64,000 bases of DNA, taken from Flavobacterium psychrophilum (GTDB taxonomy: Bacteria; Bacteroidota; Bacteroidia; Flavobacteriales; Flavobacteriaceae). The translations under genes were made by a program, and so were the position numbers. The DNA lies in NCBI GenBank assembly GCA_945879625.1, contig CAMCVA010000008.1, forward strand, positions 48,818-112,817. The letters are read 5' to 3'. This document shows positions 36,080 through 44,633 of this stretch, piece after piece. The notes under the pieces are model-generated. The model was not told the origin of the DNA, did not search any database, and saw nothing but the letters and a program-made list of their open reading frames with translations. Position 1 is the stretch's first letter. The number at the start of each line of letters is the position of its first letter.

Positions 36080-37507
36080 TTAGAGAGATAATTTTTTGTT
36101 GATGTCCTCAACAAATTTCTTGAATTGTTTATCGGTTGACACCAAATTGTCCACGGTTTTGCAAGCGTGTAAAACGGTCGCGTGGTCGCGGTCGCCTATT
36201 TGTGAGCCAATGTTCGCCAAAGAAGCTTTGGTGAATTTTTTGGCAAAAAACATAGCCAATTGACGGGCTTGCACCACATGACGTTTGCGGGTTTTGGACT
36301 GTAAGGTGTCGATGTCTAATTGGAAATAATCGGATACAATTTTTTGGATGTAATCGATAGAGATTTCGCGTTTCACGTTTTTCACAAATTTCTCTACCAC
36401 GTGTTTGGCCAGGTCAATGGTCACTTCTTTTTTGTTGAAGGAGGATTGAGCAATCAACGAAATGATAGCACCTTCTAATTCACGTACATTGGTTTTGATG
36501 TTGCGGGCTACATATTCGATGATTTCATCGGGCATCTCTACGCCGTCGCGGTACAAGATGTTTTTCAAGATCGAAATACGGGTTTCGTAATCGGGTTGGT
36601 GTAACTCGGCTGACAGTCCCCATTTGAATCGCGACAACAAGCGTTGCTCGATGTCTTGCATGTCAACTGGAGCTTTATCCGAAGTTAAAATTACTTGCTT
36701 GCCGTTTTGGTGTAAGTAATTGAAAATGTGGAAAAACACATCTTGGGTTCCGGTTTTGCCCGAAAGGAATTGCACGTCGTCAATGATCAACACATCGATC
36801 AATTGATAAAAGTGGATAAAGTCGTTTCGGTTGTTTTTCTTCACCGAATCAATGTATTGTTGAGTGAAAATTTCAGCAGAGATATACAATACTGTTTTTT
36901 CAGGGTACTTGTCTTTTATTTCAACCCCAATGGCATGAGCCAAGTGGGTTTTTCCTAATCCTACACCGCCAAAAATTAACAGTGGATTGAACGATGTTCC
37001 ACCCGGTTTATTGGCCACTGCCATACCTGCCGAACGAGCCAATCGGTTGGAATCACCTTCTAGGAAATTCTCAAAACTGTAATTGGCATTCAGTTGGGAT
37101 TCGATTTTTAGATTGCGAATGCCTGGTATAATGAATGGATTTTTTAATTCGGGGTTGAGGTTTTTGAACGGAGCATCAACTTCTTGCGGTTTCATCGAGC
37201 TGCGGTGTGCACTAGGCAATTGCTCGGTAAAAGGTATTTTGTTGCCGTAGGTGTTTTCCATGTTGATTTTATAAATCAATTGGGCGTTAGTGCCTAGTTC
37301 TTTGGTGAGGGCAACTTTGAGTAATTTAACGTAATGCTCTTCCAGCCATTCGTAGAAAAATTTACTAGGGACTTGAATGTACAAAGCATTATCAGTAAGC
37401 TTAACTGATTTTATCGGCTCGAACCAAGTTTTGTAGGCTTGATCAGAGATGTTATCTTTTATAAATAAAAGACAGTTTTCCCATACCGATTGTACAGTTT
37501 TGCTCAT
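36080..37507 (-). CDS. dnaA: chromosomal replication initiator DnaA
   Basis: AAA+ initiator that binds DnaA boxes and opens oriC. The 475 residues show all four parts: domain I (1-80), a short linker domain II, the ATPase domain with Walker A GGVGLGKT (180-187) and Walker B LIIDDVQF (240-247), and the DNA-binding domain IV with GDRDHATVLHACK near the C-terminus. It heads an operon with a tyrosine phosphatase and a methyltransferase. The 197-bp divergent spacer to the thioesterase gene is very AT-rich but has no convincing TTATCCACA boxes, so I do not place oriC there. Confidence 0.97.
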   Translation of the reverse strand: MSKTVQSVWENCLLFIKDNISDQAYKTWFEPIKSVKLTDNALYIQVPSKFFYEWLEEHYVKLLKVALTKELGTNAQLIYKINMENTYGNKIPFTEQLPSAHRSSMKPQEVDAPFKNLNPELKNPFIIPGIRNLKIESQLNANYSFENFLEGDSNRLARSAGMAVANKPGGTSFNPLLIFGGVGLGKTHLAHAIGVEIKDKYPEKTVLYISAEIFTQQYIDSVKKNNRNDFIHFYQLIDVLIIDDVQFLSGKTGTQDVFFHIFNYLHQNGKQVILTSDKAPVDMQDIEQRLLSRFKWGLSAELHQPDYETRISILKNILYRDGVEMPDEIIEYVARNIKTNVRELEGAIISLIAQSSFNKKEVTIDLAKHVVEKFVKNVKREISIDYIQKIVSDYFQLDIDTLQSKTRKRHVVQARQLAMFFAKKFTKASLANIGSQIGDRDHATVLHACKTVDNLVSTDKQFKKFVEDINKKLSL

Positions 37508-37704
37508 AAATTTGCTTAAATTTGTGTTTTTATTTTAGGTTATTCTACAAGAAAAACAGCTAGTTTGTCCTTGTTTTTTGGGGTAACAAATATGTGAACA
37601 AAAATCGTTAAAAAAAAATATTTTTCAAGTTGATTATTAAAAAATATTATTGTATAAGAATTTAAATTTACATTTTTTTAACCTCAATTTAATCCAAAGT
37701 TTTT

Positions 37705-38103
37705 ATGTCTTTTCATCAAATTCAAGTCCGGGTTCGCTATTCAGAAACCGATCAAATGGGCGTAGTTTATCACGGAAATTACATTCCATATTTTGAAATT
37801 GGCCGGGTGGAATGGTTACGGAATAAAGGGGTTTCCTACAAAAGCTTGGAAGAAAGTGGCATTGCCTTGCCGATTGTTTCGATGACCGTCAATTACAAAA
37901 AACCCGCGCGATATGACGACCTGCTCACCGTGAAAACTACATTTAAGCAATACAGTTCGGTGAAAATTGAATTTGATTGTGAAATTTGGAGCGAAGAAAA
38001 TGAGTTATTAACAACGGCTCAATTTATATTGGTCTTTGTAGACATCAAATTGGGCAAAGCTATCATTCCTCCAGCTGATCTTTTGGCTATCATTTCTACT
38101 TAA
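37705..38103 (+). CDS. acyl-CoA thioesterase, YbgC/4HBT hotdog family
   Basis: The 132 residues form a single hotdog domain with the 4HBT signature VRYSETDQMGVVYHGNY; D16 is the catalytic Asp. It then reads YFEIGRVEWLRNKGVSYKSLEE. It cleaves acyl-CoA or related thioesters in the cytoplasm; chain-length preference is unknown. It is divergent from dnaA and ends 1 bp before the converging YigZ gene. A weak -7 element TACATTTT lies at 37669-37676. Confidence 0.9.
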   Translation: MSFHQIQVRVRYSETDQMGVVYHGNYIPYFEIGRVEWLRNKGVSYKSLEESGIALPIVSMTVNYKKPARYDDLLTVKTTFKQYSSVKIEFDCEIWSEENELLTTAQFILVFVDIKLGKAIIPPADLLAIIST

Positions 38104-38104
38104 T

Positions 38105-38716
38105 TTACGGCCTTTTTTTTAGGTTAATCTCGTATAGATTTTCAAAAGCGGCAAGCAAATTGTCCTCGTTGCTTTTGCGAGTTGCTAGTGCAATTTCGCA
38201 TTGCATATCCATTTTTTGTGATAGAATTTCCAAGTTTTTTTCTTTGATTACCCGCATTACTTTATTTAAATGTGCGTAATCAAATTGGGCTACATACTCC
38301 ACATCGATTGTTTTTTCTACTATAATGGCCGATTCTAAACTGAGTTGGGCAGCCGTTTTGTAGGCGCTGATTAATCCGCCCACGCCCAATTTTACCCCAC
38401 CAAAATAACGTACAATCACCAGCAACACATTGGTAATTCCAAACGACAACAGTTGTCCGTAAATGGGCATGCCTGCACTGCCGCTGGGCTCGCCGTCATC
38501 GTTGGCGCGGTAGGTAATTTGTTCGGCACCCAATTGGTAGGCATAGCAAAAATGCACCGCGTTGGGATGTTGTTTCCTGAGCACTACTAGAATTGGTTTC
38601 ACTTCGTCTTCGGCGGTAATCGGGTAGGCGTAACCCAAAAACTTGCTATTTTTTTCTTTAAACAACAGTTCTTGGGTCGCTTCGGCTATTGTTTTATGGG
38701 TGTCGAGTGTTTGCAA
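38105..38716 (-). CDS. YigZ/IMPACT family protein
   Basis: The 203 residues contain the UPF0029 signature RANDDGEPSGSAGMPIYGQL and the flanking LLVIVRYFGGVKLGVGGLISAY. A ferredoxin-like C-terminal domain (about 140-203) follows, as in E. coli YigZ. Members bind nucleic acid or ribosome-associated factors; the exact role in bacteria is unclear. It lies 5 bp after the HAD gene in the ribD-HAD-YigZ run on the minus strand. Confidence 0.9.
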   Translation of the reverse strand: MQTLDTHKTIAEATQELLFKEKNSKFLGYAYPITAEDEVKPILVVLRKQHPNAVHFCYAYQLGAEQITYRANDDGEPSGSAGMPIYGQLLSFGITNVLLVIVRYFGGVKLGVGGLISAYKTAAQLSLESAIIVEKTIDVEYVAQFDYAHLNKVMRVIKEKNLEILSQKMDMQCEIALATRKSNEDNLLAAFENLYEINLKKRP

Positions 38717-38721
38717 AAGGC

Positions 38722-39324
38722 TTACAGTATTTTTTTATCAAACAGTTGCACCACGTCTTCTTGCCCTACCTGCAAATTCCAAACGGATAGGCCCAAGGCT
38801 GCTGCGGCATCGGTATTTTCTTTTTTGTCGTCAATGAACAAGGTGTGTTTGGGATGTAATTCGTGTCTGGCCAATACGGTCTGAAAGCAAACTAGGTCGG
38901 GTTTGCGCATGCCCAGCTCATACGAAAAATAAACCTTTTCAAAACAACTGTAAAAATCTCGGGAGAAACTCAAGCCCACTTGGTGCTCAAAATAACTGAT
39001 GTGTGTCGCATCGGTGTTGGATAACAAAAACAAGCGGTAGTTGGGTTTAAGCATTTGCAAAAATTCTAACCGGTACAGCGGAAAATCGCCAATAATTTGG
39101 TTCCATGCGCTGCGAATGGCTAATAAATCTACTGTTGGATTTTGTTTCTGAAAGCCCGATAAAAATTCCAATTCGGTTATGGCACCCATTTCGTAGGCCA
39201 TATTGAGTTGTGCCAATTCAGGTGTAAATGGGTTGATTCCCAATTGCTGAAATGCCTGTGTTGTAGCTTCTTTGCGCAAATTGACAAAGATGTCGCCAAA
39301 ATCAAATAGGATGTTTTTGGTCAT
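38722..39324 (-). CDS. HAD-superfamily hydrolase
   Basis: The 200 residues have HAD motif I in the form LFDFGDIFVNL, motif II LFLLSNTDATH, the lysine region FEKVYFSYELGMRKPD and motif IV LFIDDKKENTDAAAALG. This is the FMN/sugar-phosphatase-like subfamily I (cap C1). Its start overlaps the ribD end by 23 bp, so the two are translated together. In riboflavin synthesis a HAD phosphatase is needed after RibD, so a role in dephosphorylating the pyrimidine intermediate is possible. That is inference from position. Confidence 0.88.
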   Translation of the reverse strand: MTKNILFDFGDIFVNLRKEATTQAFQQLGINPFTPELAQLNMAYEMGAITELEFLSGFQKQNPTVDLLAIRSAWNQIIGDFPLYRLEFLQMLKPNYRLFLLSNTDATHISYFEHQVGLSFSRDFYSCFEKVYFSYELGMRKPDLVCFQTVLARHELHPKHTLFIDDKKENTDAAAALGLSVWNLQVGQEDVVQLFDKKIL

Positions 39325-40321
39325 GGTAATAAGTGGTTAAGGTATCCGTATCTATTTTTTCTTCCAAAAAGGGAACTGCTTGAAAATGAGGCGCTCGAAT
39401 TCCTTCGACGAATTGAATTTCACCTGTAAACACCCGTGCTTCGTCCCAACAATTTTCATCGATAAAGGTTTGTAAGGTTTGACGGCCACCTTCAATGATC
39501 ACCGATTGTATGTTTTTATGGTATAAAAATTCGGCGATTTGACTGGCTACATTTTTAGAAAAATCAAGTTCATTTTGGATGATTAACAGGGTCTCTGTTT
39601 CTGTATTAAAAATAGCGCTTGTTTTTGGAATTCGTGCATGTTGGTCCAAGACCACACGAATAGGATTTGTACCCGTCCAATCCCGTACATTCAGTTGCGG
39701 ATTGTCGTCTATGACTGTTTGTGTCCCCACCAAAATCGCTTGTTCTTGGCTGCGCCATTTGTGCACCAATTGCCGCGAAATTGGGCTGCTGATCCACAGC
39801 GGTTGGCGGTTATCTTTTGTATGTGGCGCGATAAAACCATCGGCCGATTGGGCCCACTTTAATATAATATACGGTCGTTTTTTTTGATGAAAGGTAAAAA
39901 ATCGCCGATTCAGTTGGGCACATTGAGCAGACAAAACACCAACTACAACATCCTTTCTAGCTTTTTGTAATCGGGCAATTCCGGCGCCATTTACTTTTGT
40001 ATGGTGGTCTAGGCTGCCAATTACAATTCTTGGAATTTGTTTGTCAAGGATTAAATCGCAACAGGGCGGGGTTTTGCCAAAATGACTGCAGGGCTCTAGA
40101 TTTACGTAGAGGGTAGATTCGGGAAGTAACGCTTTGTTTTTCACCGAATTGATTGCATTCACTTCGGCATGGGCTTCGCCGGCTTTGTGGTGCCAGCCTT
40201 CGCCAATAATGCGGTCGTTGTGCACAATAACACTGCCCACCAAGGGGTTTGGGTAGGTGTTTCCCAGGCCTTTATGGGCGAGTTCCAAACAACGTGCTAT
40301 GTATTTTTCGTGCAAATTCAT
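39302..40321 (-). CDS. ribD: bifunctional riboflavin deaminase/reductase RibD
   Basis: Catalyses two steps of riboflavin synthesis: deamination of the pyrimidine and reduction of its ribose. The 339 residues have the deaminase domain with zinc ligands H51 (HAEVNAI), C78 and C87 (EPCSH...PPCC) and the reductase domain from about 150, with LKWAQSADGFIA and GTQTVIDDNPQL. ATG 40321 (MNLHEKYIARCLELA) is chosen; the longer frame adds 27 unrelated residues. The downstream HAD gene overlaps it. Confidence 0.95.
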   Translation of the reverse strand: MNLHEKYIARCLELAHKGLGNTYPNPLVGSVIVHNDRIIGEGWHHKAGEAHAEVNAINSVKNKALLPESTLYVNLEPCSHFGKTPPCCDLILDKQIPRIVIGSLDHHTKVNGAGIARLQKARKDVVVGVLSAQCAQLNRRFFTFHQKKRPYIILKWAQSADGFIAPHTKDNRQPLWISSPISRQLVHKWRSQEQAILVGTQTVIDDNPQLNVRDWTGTNPIRVVLDQHARIPKTSAIFNTETETLLIIQNELDFSKNVASQIAEFLYHKNIQSVIIEGGRQTLQTFIDENCWDEARVFTGEIQFVEGIRAPHFQAVPFLEEKIDTDTLTTYYHDQKHPI

Positions 40322-40456
40322 GAGGTAAAAATAAGTATAATCTGCCTTGACTAGTGGTGTTGCATGTAAAAAATATCTGCTGCGGTTTTGTATAAAATGC
40401 AAGCTTTTTTGGGTGGTTTTTGTAGTATTTTTGTTGACTATTTAGCACACTCTATT

Positions 40457-40942
40457 ATGACTTCGTTTCGCATTCGCCCTATAGAAATTCAGGACAATAG
40501 TACTATAGCTGCCGTGATTCGATCGGTATTGCTCGAGCACAACGTGCCCAAAGTGGGAACCGCCTATGCCGATCCTCAACTCGATTATATGCAACAAACC
40601 TATGCTATTTCGCGTGCTCATTATTTTGTGGTGGAACTAAATGGAGAAATAGTTGGCGGCGCGGGCATTCAGCAATTGGAAAATGAGGCTGCGCATATCT
40701 GTGAATTACAAAAAATGTATTTCTTGCCCGAAGCCCGAGGTAAAGGTATAGGTAGCGCCATGATGAAATTTTGTTTGGATTTTGCCCAAGCTAATGGCTT
40801 CGAATATTGCTACATAGAAACCATGCCCTATATGCAAGCGGCACAAAAATTGTATGCCAAATTTGGTTTTGATTATATTGATGCCCCGATGGGAAATACG
40901 GGTCACACCTCATGTCCGGTTTGGATGCTAAAAAAATTATAA
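40457..40942 (+). CDS. GNAT N-acetyltransferase
   Basis: The 161 residues have the superfamily acetyl-CoA loop LPEARGKGIGSAMMKFCLDFA and the C-terminal CYIETMPYMQAAQKLYAKFGF. ATG 40457 is used; a -7 element TATTTTTG lies at 40426-40433, which excludes longer starts. Its TAA overlaps the prmC ATG (TAATG), so the two are translationally coupled. The substrate is unknown. Confidence 0.88.
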   Translation: MTSFRIRPIEIQDNSTIAAVIRSVLLEHNVPKVGTAYADPQLDYMQQTYAISRAHYFVVELNGEIVGGAGIQQLENEAAHICELQKMYFLPEARGKGIGSAMMKFCLDFAQANGFEYCYIETMPYMQAAQKLYAKFGFDYIDAPMGNTGHTSCPVWMLKKL

Positions 40943-41826
40943 TGCAACTCAACAGCTATAAAACACAATTTATTTCCAGTTTACTTCCACTTGTAGGCGA
41001 TGCCGAAGCCCAATCGTTTTTTTATTTGGCAGTAGAAAACCTGCATCAACTGAGAAGAATTGACTTGGCATTGGATCCCTCTTTTACAATCACCGAAGCG
41101 CAATTGCAACAATGGGAAGCCATTCGCCTTCGATTACTTACCCAAGAACCCATACAATATATACTGGGGAGCACTTCCTTTTATGATTTACCTTTTCTAG
41201 TCAATCCTGCAGTACTTATTCCCCGCCCAGAAACCGAAGAGTTGGTCGCGTGGATAGTAGAATATTTTTCACTATTAGATTTAAACCCAACTTCCAACTT
41301 CCAACTTCCAACTTCCAACCTAAATCGTATATTAGACATCGGAACCGGCAGCGGCTGCATCGCAATCGCCTTGGCCAAAAACCTGCCCGAGGCGCAAGTT
41401 TCTGCCTTGGATGTTTCTGATTTAGCTTTGCAAATTGCCCAATTGAATGCCGAACGAAATGCCGTGCAAATTCATTTTATTTGCCAAAATATACTAGAAA
41501 CAACTCGCTTAGATCAACAATTTGACCTAATTGTGTCCAATCCACCCTATGTGCGCGAACTCGAAAAACACGAAATTCAAGCCAATGTGTTGGAGCACGA
41601 ACCGCATTTGGCTTTGTTTGTAGCCGATATAGATCCGTTGTTGTTTTACCGAAAAATAGGGGAGTTGGCTTTTGAATTTTTAACGCCCAATGGCAATTTG
41701 TTTGTAGAAATTAATCAGTATTTGGGTGAAGCCACCCTGCAGTTGTTTAGCGAAATAGGCTTCACACAGCTAGAACTCCGAAAAGATTTGTACGGAAACG
41801 ACCGCATGATTCGCGTTAGCCGCTAA
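40942..41826 (+). CDS. prmC: release factor glutamine methyltransferase PrmC
   Basis: Methylates the Gln of the GGQ motif in release factors 1 and 2. The 294 residues have the N-terminal helical domain, then motif I LDIGTGSG (131-138) and the catalytic NPPY (200-203). Between the domains, residues 115-126 (PTSNFQLPTSNL) are encoded by four perfect tandem CTTCCAA heptamers, an unusual insert just before motif I. ATG 40942 overlaps the preceding stop; this is preferred to the internal ATG at 40912. It ends 1 bp before the converging permease gene. Confidence 0.94.
   Translation: MQLNSYKTQFISSLLPLVGDAEAQSFFYLAVENLHQLRRIDLALDPSFTITEAQLQQWEAIRLRLLTQEPIQYILGSTSFYDLPFLVNPAVLIPRPETEELVAWIVEYFSLLDLNPTSNFQLPTSNLNRILDIGTGSGCIAIALAKNLPEAQVSALDVSDLALQIAQLNAERNAVQIHFICQNILETTRLDQQFDLIVSNPPYVRELEKHEIQANVLEHEPHLALFVADIDPLLFYRKIGELAFEFLTPNGNLFVEINQYLGEATLQLFSEIGFTQLELRKDLYGNDRMIRVSR
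41291..41318 (+). repeat. 4 x CTTCCAA heptamer tandem repeat inside prmC
   Basis: Units at 41291-41297, 41298-41304, 41305-41311 and 41312-41318 are identical. Because 7 is not a multiple of 3, gain or loss of one unit shifts the prmC frame before the methyltransferase domain. Confidence 0.95.
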
Positions 41827-43068
41827 CTATTCGTAACGTAGCGCTTCAATCGGATCGAGCTGTGCCGCTTTCATGGCCGGATAAGAACCCGAAATTACCG
41901 CTACAATAAAGGTGGTAATTACCGCTGCCGTAATTGCCGACCACGGAATCACAAAAGCAAAAGTGAGTAGGGAAGCAATGCCGTAGCCGGCAGAAATCCC
42001 GATGATAATTCCCAAGAATCCACCCAATTGTCCAATCACAATGGTTTCGATAAAAAATTGTGTAGCAATCGTGCTTTTCTTGGCACCCAAGGCTTTGCGC
42101 ACGCCAATTTCTCGGGTGCGTTCGGTAACCGAAACCAACATGATGTTCATTAAGGCAATCGAGGAACCAAAGATGGTGATGATCCCAATTACCCAGGCGG
42201 ATATGCCCAAATATTGGGTGATACTCAAAATTTTATTGATTAAATCGTCGCTGCGCGAAATTCCAAAATTGTCGTCTTGAATCGGGTTGAGCTTACGTAT
42301 GCGTCGCATGACACTGTTGGCGTGGTCTAAAGCCGCATCCATCATGTCTTTTTTGGTCACCATGACGCTCAAGGTGTAATTGATGTTGGGCGCGGTAAAC
42401 AAAGAGCGCGCCACTTGAATCGGAAGAAACACCCGTAAATCTTGGCTGTTGCCAAAGGTGGATCCTTTTTCTTTGAGTACGCCAATTACCTTAAACTTGG
42501 CCCCGCGTATCGAAATGGTTTTGCCAATCGGATTGACATCTTTGAGTAGATCTTTCAAAAAATCAGAGCCAACTAGACAAGTGGCCGTGTTGTTTTTGAT
42601 GTCAAAAGAAGTAAAATTATGTCCAGCAGTTGTTTCCAGTCCCGAATTCACCAAATAGTTTTCGTCTACGCCCAAGACCGAGATTTCGGGATCGGTTTTT
42701 TTGGACTCAAATTTCACTTCGGCATTAGATACTGCATTAAAAGACAAGGAAGTTTGGGTGAGCGCAAATTGGTATTTTTCTTTAAATCCTACCGCTTCGG
42801 GGTAGGAAATGATTGGGTTGATGATTTCGCGTTCTCCACCGCGTTGGCGTTGGCTTTCAAACGGATATTGATTGATGTTGAAGGTATTGGCGCCCATCGA
42901 GGCAAAATCACTCGAAACGGTATTTTCTAAGGCGGCCACCACGGTGAGTATGCAAACTAGCGCGGTAATTCCGATCGCAATGATGAGCACCGTGAGTATA
43001 GTGCGCAACAATTGGGTTTTGATAGAGCCTAAGGCAATGCGGATGTTTTCGCGGAGTAACTTGAACAT
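41827..43068 (-). CDS. MacB-like ABC transporter permease
   Basis: The 413 residues follow the MacB plan: transmembrane helix 1 (about 18-40, LRTILTVLIIAIGITALVCI), a large periplasmic MacB_PCD domain (about 45-270) and an FtsX domain with three helices (about 285-405) containing TERTREIGVRKALGAKK. It ends LDPIEALRYE, the usual FtsX terminus. MacB-type systems move signals or substrates across the periplasm rather than through the membrane. The partner ATPase and membrane-fusion protein are not next to it. Single gene on the minus strand. Confidence 0.92.
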   Translation of the reverse strand: MFKLLRENIRIALGSIKTQLLRTILTVLIIAIGITALVCILTVVAALENTVSSDFASMGANTFNINQYPFESQRQRGGEREIINPIISYPEAVGFKEKYQFALTQTSLSFNAVSNAEVKFESKKTDPEISVLGVDENYLVNSGLETTAGHNFTSFDIKNNTATCLVGSDFLKDLLKDVNPIGKTISIRGAKFKVIGVLKEKGSTFGNSQDLRVFLPIQVARSLFTAPNINYTLSVMVTKKDMMDAALDHANSVMRRIRKLNPIQDDNFGISRSDDLINKILSITQYLGISAWVIGIITIFGSSIALMNIMLVSVTERTREIGVRKALGAKKSTIATQFFIETIVIGQLGGFLGIIIGISAGYGIASLLTFAFVIPWSAITAAVITTFIVAVISGSYPAMKAAQLDPIEALRYE

Positions 43069-43186
43069 GGGTAAAATTTGGCACGAATTTACAATAAATG
43101 AAACAAGTTTGCGGGATTAGCGTGTGTAATTAGTATAAAAATAAGATATTTGCAGCTCAGCTTAATTTCCTTTAAATCCCGCTAGT

Positions 43187-44560
43187 ATGGCAGCCAAACC
43201 AAGTGTTCCAAAAGGCACCCGCGATTTTTCACCCCTTGAAGTACATCAAAGACGGTACATCATGCAGGTGATTCAACGCCATTTTGAACAATTTGGTTTT
43301 CAACCCATCGAAACGCCTTCGTTTGAAAATTCGGAGACTTTGATGGGCAAATACGGCGAAGAAGGCGACCGCTTGATCTTTAAAATCCTCAACTCGGGTG
43401 ATTTTTTAGACAAAATTTCTCCTGACGAATTGGCTAACAGCACCGCCAAACAACTGGGTACTAAAATCTCCGAAAAAGCCTTGCGCTACGACCTTACCGT
43501 TCCCTTTGCCCGCTATGTGGTGCAACACCAAAACGAATTGGAATTCCCGTTCAAGCGCTACCAAATACAACCGGTGTGGCGCGCCGATCGTCCGCAAAAA
43601 GGACGTTACCGCGAGTTTTACCAATGCGATGCCGATGTGGTCGGTTCGCAATCGTTGTGGCAAGAAGTAGAGTTTATCCAATTGTATGATGCGGTTTTCA
43701 CCGCCTTGGGATTAGTTGGAACCACCATAAAAATCAACAACCGAAAAATATTGTCGGGGCTTGCCGAGGTAATTGGTGCGGCCGACAAACTGATAGATTT
43801 TACAGTCGCTTTAGACAAATTAGACAAAATAGGCGAGGCCGGTGTGCAACAAGAAATGCTAGAAAAAGGCCTAAGCCAAACGGCTATAGACAAGGTTTCG
43901 CCCTTGTTTCATTTCACGGGAACTTGGTCGGAAAAACTGGCGCAACTCAAATTGCTTTTGGCCGATTCGGCTGAAGGACTGCAGGGGATTTCCGAATTAG
44001 AAACCATTGGTTCGGCTATAGAAACGCTTGGTTTGCACACGGCTCACTTGGAACTCGATGTAACCTTAGCCCGCGGATTGAACTACTATACCGGCGCTAT
44101 TTTTGAAGTCGCTGCACCCAAAGAAGTAGCCATGGGCTCTATTGGTGGAGGCGGACGCTACGATGATTTAACTGGAATTTTTGGCTTGAACAACGTGAGT
44201 GGAGTAGGGATTTCGTTTGGCTTGGACCGCATTTATTTGGTGCTCGACGAATTGAATTTATTTCCCGAATCCTTGGCAGCGAGCTGTACCGCATTGTTTG
44301 TGAACTATGGCCAAACCGAAGCACTTTATGCGTTGCAAGCCATCAAACAATTGCGCGCCAACGGAGTAGCTGTAGAATTATATCCCGATGCGGTAAAGAT
44401 GGGCAAGCAATTTGCACACGCCGACAAACGCAAAATCCCTTTTGTGGTCATTGCCGGATCAGACGAAATGCAAAACAACAGCTTTGCGCTCAAAAACTTG
44501 GCGGCGGGTACACAAGAAATTCTTTCGTTAGCCCAATTGATTGACGCCTTGTCCAACTAA
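43187..44560 (+). CDS. hisS: histidyl-tRNA synthetase
   Basis: Class II synthetase that charges tRNA-His. The 457 residues begin KPSVPKGTRDFSPLE. They include motif 2 PVWRADRPQKGRYREFYQCD, the histidine-specific ARGLNYYTGAIFEV and GSIGGGGRYDDL with GISFGLDRIY (motif 3), and a C-terminal anticodon-binding domain (about 365-457). The gene is single, with a terminator directly downstream. Confidence 0.97.
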   Translation: MAAKPSVPKGTRDFSPLEVHQRRYIMQVIQRHFEQFGFQPIETPSFENSETLMGKYGEEGDRLIFKILNSGDFLDKISPDELANSTAKQLGTKISEKALRYDLTVPFARYVVQHQNELEFPFKRYQIQPVWRADRPQKGRYREFYQCDADVVGSQSLWQEVEFIQLYDAVFTALGLVGTTIKINNRKILSGLAEVIGAADKLIDFTVALDKLDKIGEAGVQQEMLEKGLSQTAIDKVSPLFHFTGTWSEKLAQLKLLLADSAEGLQGISELETIGSAIETLGLHTAHLELDVTLARGLNYYTGAIFEVAAPKEVAMGSIGGGGRYDDLTGIFGLNNVSGVGISFGLDRIYLVLDELNLFPESLAASCTALFVNYGQTEALYALQAIKQLRANGVAVELYPDAVKMGKQFAHADKRKIPFVVIAGSDEMQNNSFALKNLAAGTQEILSLAQLIDALSN

Positions 44561-44578
44561 AATTGACCGTTGTAGTAT

Positions 44579-44612
44579 AAAAAAAAGCTTCCTTATTCGG
44601 GAAGCTTTTTTC
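44579..44612. terminator. bidirectional terminator between hisS and the T9SS gene
   Basis: AAAAAGCTTCC pairs with GGAAGCTTTTT with a TTATTC loop and A/T runs on both sides. It ends hisS and the converging gene at 44634-49922. Confidence 0.9.
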
Positions 44613-44633
44613 GTAGATTGGGGGTTGTTTTAC

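Noticed and set aside
37508..37704. oriC in the AT-rich spacer upstream of dnaA
   Set aside because: No cluster of TTATCCACA-like boxes is visible; the nearest words differ at two or more positions. AT-richness alone is not evidence.
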